Of a DNA stretch of 64,000 bases, positions 60,494 through 64,000 are shown piece after piece; within the stretch, counting starts at the first letter, position 1, and every line of letters begins with the position of its first letter. A program made the translations under genes and the position numbers. Source of the stretch: JAHBNG01 sp039028975 (lineage in GTDB: Bacteria > Chloroflexota > Anaerolineae > Caldilineales > Caldilineaceae); the NCBI GenBank assembly GCA_039028975.1, contig JBCCHB010000032.1:54650-118649 (forward strand). The letters are read 5' to 3'. The notes under the pieces were generated by a model. It saw only the letters and a list, made by a program, of their open reading frames with translations, did not search any database and had not been told where the DNA came from.

Positions 60494-61684
60494 ATGAATC
60501 AACCTGTTCCTAACGTCTACGAACGCCTCGGTGTACGTACCGTTATCAACGCCATCGGGACCTATACACGCCTTAGCGGGACCCTCATGCCTGAACCTGT
60601 GGTAGAGGCAATGGTCGAAGCCTCTCGCCACTTCGTCTGCATCGAAGAACTTCAGTATCAAGTTGGTCAAAAGATCGCGCAGATGACCGGTGCACAGGCG
60701 GCCTATGTTACATCGGGCGCGCAGGCTGGCTTGGTGCTCTCTATTGCAGCCTGCATAACTGGGCTGGACCCGGAGAAGATGGATAGAATGCCCCATACAG
60801 ATGGTATCCCGAATGAAGTGATTATGGCCAAAGCCCATCGCAATCACTACGATCATGCTGTGGAGACGGCAGGTGGCCATATTGTGGAAGTAGGGACAGG
60901 GGCGACATGCCATCCTCAAGAGGTTGAAGAGGCAATTACTGACCGGACTACGGCCGTTCTCTATTTACCCTGGGATGCTCAATCCCTTGCCGAGACAGTA
61001 GCCATTGCCAACAAACACAGTCTCCCCGTAGTGGTAGATGGTGCCGCTCAACTCCAAGATCCAAAAAACCTGCGTGCCTTTATTGCTCAGGGTGCTGCTT
61101 TGGTTACCTATAGCGGCGGGAAGTTTATCCAGGGACCTCAGGCATCTGGTTTTGTCTGCGGACGAAAAGACCTTATTGCGGCCATTGCTTGGCAGCATCT
61201 GGATATGGATGCAGTGCAGGAAGTGTGGACGGCACCGCGGGAACTGCTGGGTGTGGAAAAGATGCCCTTTATGCCACGACAGGGAATCGGTCGCGGCTAT
61301 AAAGCAGGCAAAGAAGAGATCGTCGGTCTCATCACTGCGCTAGAGCTATATCTGGAACGCGACCATGATGCCGAGTATGCTAGATGTGAAGCTCAGGCCA
61401 AAACGATTGTGACGAGCTTGCAAGGCATTGATGGGGTAATGGCCGAGATTGTTCCACCAGAAGAGACTCAGTCGCGCTTTCACTTCGCCCGCATCCGCGT
61501 GGACCAGAAGATTCTGGGAATGAGCGGTTATGACTTTATTCTGGCGCTCAAGAATGGTGAGCCATCGATTCATCCTCTGGAGCGAGAGTTAGACGATGGT
61601 GCGGTAGTCGTCCACCCCTTTGGTCTGCAACCTGGCGATGATGAATTGGTTGTGGCTCGGGTACGAGAGATCGTGGCAGGATAG
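60494..61684 (+). CDS. SelA-like fold-type I PLP enzyme (D-glucosaminate-6-P ammonia-lyase-like)
   Basis: 396 aa. It starts at ATG 60494 with a weak, distant AAGGAA. Features include RLGVRTVINAIGTYTRLSG (the usual start of SelA-like catabolic enzymes), GAQAAYVTSGAQAGL, the PLP-anchoring D in VVVDGAAQL and the Schiff-base lysine in TYSGGKFIQGPQASG. This family includes D-glucosaminate-6-phosphate ammonia-lyase and related sugar-acid lyases rather than true selenocysteine synthase. Location beside an enolase-superfamily remnant, an oxidoreductase and a sugar transporter supports carbohydrate catabolism. The exact substrate cannot be read from the sequence. Confidence 0.82.
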   Translation: MNQPVPNVYERLGVRTVINAIGTYTRLSGTLMPEPVVEAMVEASRHFVCIEELQYQVGQKIAQMTGAQAAYVTSGAQAGLVLSIAACITGLDPEKMDRMPHTDGIPNEVIMAKAHRNHYDHAVETAGGHIVEVGTGATCHPQEVEEAITDRTTAVLYLPWDAQSLAETVAIANKHSLPVVVDGAAQLQDPKNLRAFIAQGAALVTYSGGKFIQGPQASGFVCGRKDLIAAIAWQHLDMDAVQEVWTAPRELLGVEKMPFMPRQGIGRGYKAGKEEIVGLITALELYLERDHDAEYARCEAQAKTIVTSLQGIDGVMAEIVPPEETQSRFHFARIRVDQKILGMSGYDFILALKNGEPSIHPLERELDDGAVVVHPFGLQPGDDELVVARVREIVAG

Positions 61685-61701
61685 CCATGTTCAATCCATA
61701 G

Positions 61702-62736
61702 CTACAGATAGGTATCGAAGAACTCGGCTGCCTTATCTACACCACCCCAAGCATGTCCATTGGGGTGAGTATGCTTCCACAATCGTTCTTGCGCGCCTGC
61801 AGCTTCGTATATGCGCCGGACCCTTTCGTACCCTTCTAGCAGATCATGGATAAAGAAACAATCGTCATAGATGCCCATATCGAGCAAAAGCGGACGAGGC
61901 GCGATTAAACCGGCGATATCGTCAGTATCAAACCAGGTATGGATGCCAGGTACAATTTGGGAGCCGCAGAAGTTAGCACGGTCAAAGGCAAAGGCGGACC
62001 ACGGGTTGATATAGCCCATTATCTCGGCTGCGACAATACGTGGTTCAGCAGCAACTGTCCAAGTCGTCATTGTCCCACCTTGGGAGAGACCCATCATGCC
62101 TATGCGTTTGGGGTCGATTTCGGGACGGCTCTCCAAGTAATCGACACAGCACTTCATATCCCAAATATTGAGGGTAAGGGGCCACCGATTGAGCATGGTG
62201 CCTCGCAAGTAGTTGACGTTGCAGGGATCTCGACCGGGATAAGGATCGTGCCTATCTCGCCGTTCGCCAAAACCACGCAAATCAGGTGAAATCGTCAGAT
62301 AGCCTGCCCGAGCCATTTGCAAACCATAGTCATAGTTATGGTTCTCAATATTGGCAATCGACTCTGAGGACGAACGAATACCCGCTACCGAATCTTTGCC
62401 ATAAAGTCCATGGCCGTGGGAACAGAGAATCGCTGGATTGGAACCGTCTGACGCCATGGTCTTGGGTCGAAGTACCTGACAGGGGACACTCATGAACGCC
62501 TCTGAGTTAAAGACCACCCGCTCGCGAATAACGTCTCCATCCACAACACTGCTCTCGACTTCTGCGTCCAAGGGGACTGGTTCGGGAAAGTTGCCTAGTA
62601 GCTCCAGATACTTGGCTTGTGCCGCTTCTTTCCAGGCATCCCATGCCATTGTTTGATTAGCGAAATGCAATTGGGGTGTCCAGCCTGTAATCTGATTCTC
62701 CCAGTAGGCTTGCATAGAGAAGTTACGCTGAGGCAT
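61702..62736 (-). CDS. Alpha/beta-hydrolase (acetyl xylan esterase / dienelactone hydrolase-like)
   Basis: 344 aa. No signal peptide is seen, so the protein is cytoplasmic. The oxyanion region is AILCSHGHGLYGKDSVAG, the nucleophile elbow is GLSQGG (Ser) and a late His lies in HPNGHAWGG. An Asp candidate lies in LLLDMGIYDDCFF. The size and the N-terminal cap-like part (WENQITGWTPQLHFANQTM) resemble acetyl xylan esterase-type and BAAT/DLH-like hydrolases found in plant-polysaccharide or sugar-utilisation clusters. It lies 14 bases after the oxidoreductase gene, so they are co-transcribed, and it converges with the PLP-enzyme gene, leaving just 17 bases between stops. Confidence 0.78.
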   Translation of the reverse strand: MPQRNFSMQAYWENQITGWTPQLHFANQTMAWDAWKEAAQAKYLELLGNFPEPVPLDAEVESSVVDGDVIRERVVFNSEAFMSVPCQVLRPKTMASDGSNPAILCSHGHGLYGKDSVAGIRSSSESIANIENHNYDYGLQMARAGYLTISPDLRGFGERRDRHDPYPGRDPCNVNYLRGTMLNRWPLTLNIWDMKCCVDYLESRPEIDPKRIGMMGLSQGGTMTTWTVAAEPRIVAAEIMGYINPWSAFAFDRANFCGSQIVPGIHTWFDTDDIAGLIAPRPLLLDMGIYDDCFFIHDLLEGYERVRRIYEAAGAQERLWKHTHPNGHAWGGVDKAAEFFDTYL

Positions 62737-62750
62737 CGTAGGAACCTTTG

Positions 62751-63932
62751 TTAATCAGTCATTGCAGTTAGAGCAGGCATGGCTACTTCACAGATCCTCC
62801 GCGTCTCTGCTGCTTCTCGTGCCCATAAACAGGTCAACGCACTAATGATGCCCGCTTCTATCGGGCTACGGGAAGGTGTGCCGTCGCGCATGGCTAAGAG
62901 ATAGTCATAACAAAGCTCGCGATCACCGCCAAAGTGGGGCATATCGCCTGTAAAGTCGATGGTCTCTACTGTGGGGCGGGTGTGACTAAAAAGCTTGATC
63001 TGGTTGCGATACCAATCGAATTCAATGGTTCCTTTGTAGCCATAGAGACGGGCGCCACGCTGGGCAGCATTGTAACGGGTGAAGAAGTTTTGGGTATAAC
63101 TTACTTGGGTACCGTTCTCATATTCGATGAGGCAACTCCCCATATCCTCGATCTGAATATTTTTTGAGAAGACACAATAGGCGCTACGATCCCTGTAAAC
63201 CACTTCATCCCCCTCAAAGCCTGTGCGAAAACGCACAAAAGGGCTTTCGGAGCAGCTTTCTTTAAGCTCACAATCTTTGCACTGCAAGTCAAAGGGCATG
63301 TCACCGCCAAAGACGCGTTGGGCCTTCATTGCGCTGATCCAGGCTGGTTTCTGGTTGAGCAGATAGTTGATGTAGTCGAGATCGTGGGTGGCTTTTTGCA
63401 GGAAGAGTCCCCCATTCTGATCGAAGTTGCGATGCCAAGAGCGGTAGTAGACGGTTCCGTAGGGTACATTGCACCAAGCCACAATATTTTCGACCGTGCC
63501 AATCTGCCCAGAGTCAACGATCTCTTTCACCTTCTGCAAGACCGGGCTGAGACGGAGAGGAAATGAAACAACGACAGGTGCCTTAGCGTTTCCGAAGGCA
63601 GCATGCAATTGACCAACTTGCTCAAAGGTAATAGCGACAGGCTTTTCCAAAAATAGAGGCAATCCGGTCGGAGCAACTTTGCAGGCCATCTCTGTATGTA
63701 GATTACAACGAGTGCCGATCATAACCCCATCTAGCTCATCAGCGTAGGTCAGCAATTCATCAGCGTTTTGGAAAAAGCGCGTGTTGCGTAGAAGCTCATT
63801 CTGTTGGGCGGCAATCTCCGTTGATCGGGGATCGGCTACCATGGCAACCCGATAGGGAATGCCAAATATGTCAAGCTGCCGCACCATGCCGGAGACTCGG
63901 CCCCCATAACCAATGATACCAATGTTTAGCAT
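62751..63932 (-). CDS. Gfo/Idh/MocA-family NAD(P)-dependent oxidoreductase
   Basis: 393 aa. The N-terminal Rossmann motif is IGIIGYGGRVSGM. The EKPVAITFEQ motif typical of the family follows at about residue 95, then HRNFDQNGGLFLQKATHDLD, the active-site His/Asp region. It also has a cysteine cluster (LQCKDCELKESCSES), which might bind metal and is a lineage feature of some members. These enzymes oxidise or reduce sugars, inositols and their derivatives. It lies 12 bases downstream of a sugar ABC permease gene end, in the same operon. Confidence 0.9.
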   Translation of the reverse strand: MLNIGIIGYGGRVSGMVRQLDIFGIPYRVAMVADPRSTEIAAQQNELLRNTRFFQNADELLTYADELDGVMIGTRCNLHTEMACKVAPTGLPLFLEKPVAITFEQVGQLHAAFGNAKAPVVVSFPLRLSPVLQKVKEIVDSGQIGTVENIVAWCNVPYGTVYYRSWHRNFDQNGGLFLQKATHDLDYINYLLNQKPAWISAMKAQRVFGGDMPFDLQCKDCELKESCSESPFVRFRTGFEGDEVVYRDRSAYCVFSKNIQIEDMGSCLIEYENGTQVSYTQNFFTRYNAAQRGARLYGYKGTIEFDWYRNQIKLFSHTRPTVETIDFTGDMPHFGGDRELCYDYLLAMRDGTPSRSPIEAGIISALTCLWAREAAETRRICEVAMPALTAMTD

Positions 63933-63944
63933 AGGGTTCGTATC

Positions 63945-64000
63945 CTATCCTTTGAGTCCAGAAAGACTAATTCCGCCGACAATAAACTCCTGGGCGACTA
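63945..64000 (-). CDS. Sugar ABC transporter permease, last 17 codons (cut by window edge)
   Basis: Translated by hand: the last 17 codons read VAQEFIVGGISLSGLKG before TAG at 63945-63947. This is the characteristic C-terminus of MalG/UgpE-type carbohydrate ABC permeases (F-x-x-G-x-x-x-G-x-KG). The body of the gene is outside the window. It belongs to the same operon as the oxidoreductase that follows. Confidence 0.7.
   Translation of the reverse strand, partial: VAQEFIVGGISLSGLKG

Noticed and set aside
60308..60919. 203-codon minus-strand frame opposite the PLP-enzyme start
   Set aside because: Antisense to a clear plus-strand enzyme and to the enolase tail; no ribosome site.
1..64000. CRISPR arrays, tRNA, rRNA and full insertion sequences
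   Set aside because: I looked for direct repeats with regular spacers, tRNA-like clover sequences and transposase motifs and found none. Only small non-coding repeat elements are present.

Overview
The window looks like chromosomal DNA from a filamentous-type Chloroflexota (Caldilineae, Ardenticatenia or Anaerolineae are the best guesses). This is inferred from the many Ser/Thr kinases with Thr/Pro-rich extracellular linkers, EAD/CHAT/WD40 conflict proteins, DNRLRE/DUF11 surface proteins and Tad-pilus-type CpaB/TadG proteins. No rRNA, tRNA or other taxonomic marker is present. Both ends cut genes.

Region 1 (1-10.2 kb). Two FHA genes diverge from a shared AT-rich spacer. They are followed on the minus strand by a four-gene vWA-MoxR conflict operon of the VMAP type: an EAD1-trypsin effector, an EAD1 plus VMAP-C adaptor, a MoxR AAA+ ATPase, and a 1456-aa vWA/EAD1/CHAT-caspase/WD40 protein. 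The shared EAD1 module is the likely wiring between them.

Region 2 (10.3-54.4 kb). This is an almost uninterrupted minus-strand array of signalling genes. It holds six active-looking Ser/Thr kinases, most of them transmembrane and several carrying FHA domains; one more receptor kinase with a frameshifted tail; one FHA pseudokinase; two PP2C phosphatases; a vWA-FHA membrane protein with a TQMD-repeat tail; and an FHA protein of unknown function. Secreted DNRLRE/DUF11 proteins are translationally coupled to the receptors or sit just downstream. A PEP-CTERM pair flanks a membrane glycosyltransferase. In the middle (31.4-38.6 kb) lies the most unusual locus: a PP2C-CHAT-McrB-like AAA+ fusion, a McrC-like partner without a visible nuclease, and a gingipain/CHAT-like cysteine protease. 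Five kinases and one PP2C share the same extracellular C-terminal domain, which suggests kinases and a phosphatase answering the same kind of signal.

Region 3 (54.4-64 kb). A gene-poor stretch carries remnants of an eCIS-core (DUF4157) gene and a kinase, plus a MITE-like element. After it come a creatininase-family amidohydrolase, CpaB- and TadG-like pilus proteins, a scar containing an enolase-superfamily tail, and a carbohydrate/sugar-acid catabolic cluster: SelA-like PLP enzyme, alpha/beta hydrolase, Gfo/Idh/MocA oxidoreductase and the last codons of a sugar ABC permease.

Reading-frame breaks at about 38.79, 38.91 and 45.97 kb, dispersed palindromic repeats and degenerate heptamer repeats mark the signalling region as fast-evolving or, for the frameshifts, possibly affected by assembly error.
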